Part shown: one piece after another, positions 63,011 to 64,000 of the stretch
Layout of the letters: each line of letters opens with the position of its first letter
How positions within the stretch are numbered: the first letter of the stretch is position 1
Source of the DNA: Xiphias gladius
Taxonomy: Eukaryota; Chordata; Actinopteri; Istiophoriformes; Xiphiidae
Direction: 5' to 3'
Length of the DNA stretch: 64,000 nucleotides
NCBI RefSeq assembly: GCF_016859285.1
Contig: NC_053414.1
Span: 3,867,017-3,931,016 of the forward strand
Program-made: the position numbers and the translations under genes
The notes under the pieces: model-generated
Databases searched by the model: none
Seen by the model: only the letters and a program-made list of their open reading frames with translations
What the model was told of the DNA's origin: nothing

Positions 63011-63465
63011 TCCGAAACTGGACAGTTGAAGACTGGAAAATGTAGCCTGGTCTGATGAATCTGGATTTCTGCTGAGGCAGCAGATGGTAGAGTCAGAATC
63101 TGGCGACAACAGCGTGAATCCGTGGACCAAACCTTCCCTGTGTCAACAGTCCAGGCTGGTGGTGGTGTTGTAACGGTGTGGGGAATGTTTTCTTGCTACA
63201 CTTTGTGCTCCTCAACACCAATCAATCATGGTTTGAATGCCACAGCCTGTCTGAGTGTTGTTGCTGAACACGTGCTTCCCTTTATGGCCACAATTTACCA
63301 TCTTCTCATGGCTGAACGGGAGACTGGCAGCATGGATGTGTGGCTGACAAACCTGCAGAAATGATGTGACGCAGTCATGTCAACGTGGACCAGAATCTCA
63401 AAGAAAAGTTTCTGACATCTTGTGGAACTGGGCCACAAAGAACTTCATTCTATTTATTTTAACAT
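63010..63465 (+). mobile_element. Tc1-like transposon relic with internal deletion
   Basis: Contains ctggtctgatgaatctggat, ggtggtggtgttgtaacggt, gtttgaatgccacagcctgt and ttgctgaacacgtgcttccc, typical of fish Tc1 transposase genes. Sequence then jumps from ccatcttctcatggct straight to gaacgggagactggcagcat, so the catalytic DDE C-terminal block is deleted. The frame is broken. Confidence 0.7.
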
Positions 63466-64000
63466 TTAGATGTGGTGACTTTAAAACATTAGTATTTTTA
63501 AATTATCAGAGGAGCCCCACTCACAGTTGGAGGTCTACAGAAGGAAGCATAAAGAGAAAGTACACAAGACAGACACCAGATCAGCTCCCACTCTGCAGAG
63601 CTGGCAGCTGCCGGTCCCACTCTCTCTGCTGCACACCATCAAAAAGCATCCCACTGCTCGATGTTCTCCTGAATTAGAAGACGAGGGAGTGACGGCGAAA
63701 TGCGAATCTCGCCTTTGCATCGAATCGCACTTCCTTGGGGTGTTTGTCTAAACACATCCTGCATTGTTAATGCTTTGTTTGCCGTGTTGCAAACCGGCTG
63801 TTGCGTTCCTGCCCCCTGAGTGCAACTTGGATTTAGTACCTCGCTCTGAACAGTGCTAAAATCCAGGTTCAGGTACTCGCCCCCAGAGCGGAGGGAGTAC
63901 AGTCGAAACAAAAGGAGAACCGCTGACAGTGGACACACCCGAGGTTTCAGCTTGTTAAGCTCTTCAATGGAAAAGGCCTAAAATGCTTCAGCAGCACTCA
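63466..64000. other. Probable vps54 intron at the right edge, no exon seen
   Basis: I looked for the next VPS54 exon here and did not find it. A 74-aa frame at 63527-63751 (LEVYRRKHKEKVHKTDTRSA) is unrecognised. Confidence 0.45.

Overview
The window looks like nuclear DNA of a ray-finned fish, probably a percomorph teleost. It holds multi-exon genes with GT-AG introns, long CA/GT microsatellites, decayed Tc1-like transposons and several short dispersed repeat families of a kind I know from teleost genomes. Orthology was read by eye against remembered vertebrate proteins; no database was searched. I see no bacterial, viral, CRISPR or operon-like content. Most long open frames here are low-complexity artefacts or antisense shadows of exons.

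Five protein-coding genes can be reconstructed exon by exon, and the reading phase agrees across every junction that could be checked. In order they are: mal (+, 4121-9280, 4 coding exons, 152 aa MARVEL-domain tetraspan protein); lgalsl (-, 16046-22106, 4 coding exons, 151 aa galectin-related protein); an SLC29/ENT nucleoside transporter most like slc29a2 (-, 25603-31066 coding, 12 coding exons, 442 aa, with a probable 5' noncoding exon in a CpG-rich block near 33253-33430); peli1 (+, 45542-54253 coding, 6 coding exons, 427 aa Pellino E3 ligase, with a probable 5' noncoding exon ending at 39226 and a poly(A) signal at 54941); and the first coding exon of vps54 (+, 62674-62818), with a probable noncoding first exon ending at 57882. 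The rest of vps54 lies beyond the right edge.

The order lgalsl(-) / peli1(+) / vps54(+) is the arrangement I recall for human 2p14 with the orientation flipped. The transporter sits between lgalsl and peli1. Human SLC29A2 lies near PELI3 on 11q13, so this may preserve an ancestral SLC29-Pellino linkage. The genes do not form one pathway: they cover raft and apical trafficking (mal), a galectin-fold protein (lgalsl), nucleoside uptake (slc29a2), innate immune ubiquitin signalling (peli1) and endosome-to-Golgi tethering (vps54).

Intergenic and intronic DNA is dense in repeats. I found a three-copy unnamed repeat (about 565, 23360 and 61985), a near-perfect 63-bp-arm foldback at 22441-22571, a repeat carrying an 870-bp CT tract (34385-35925), a tandem ~190-bp repeat (31231-31690), four Tc1-like transposase relics and several further dispersed families. 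The most unusual gene-structure feature is that two splice acceptors, in vps54 and slc29a2, directly abut long GT repeats in place of an ordinary pyrimidine tract.
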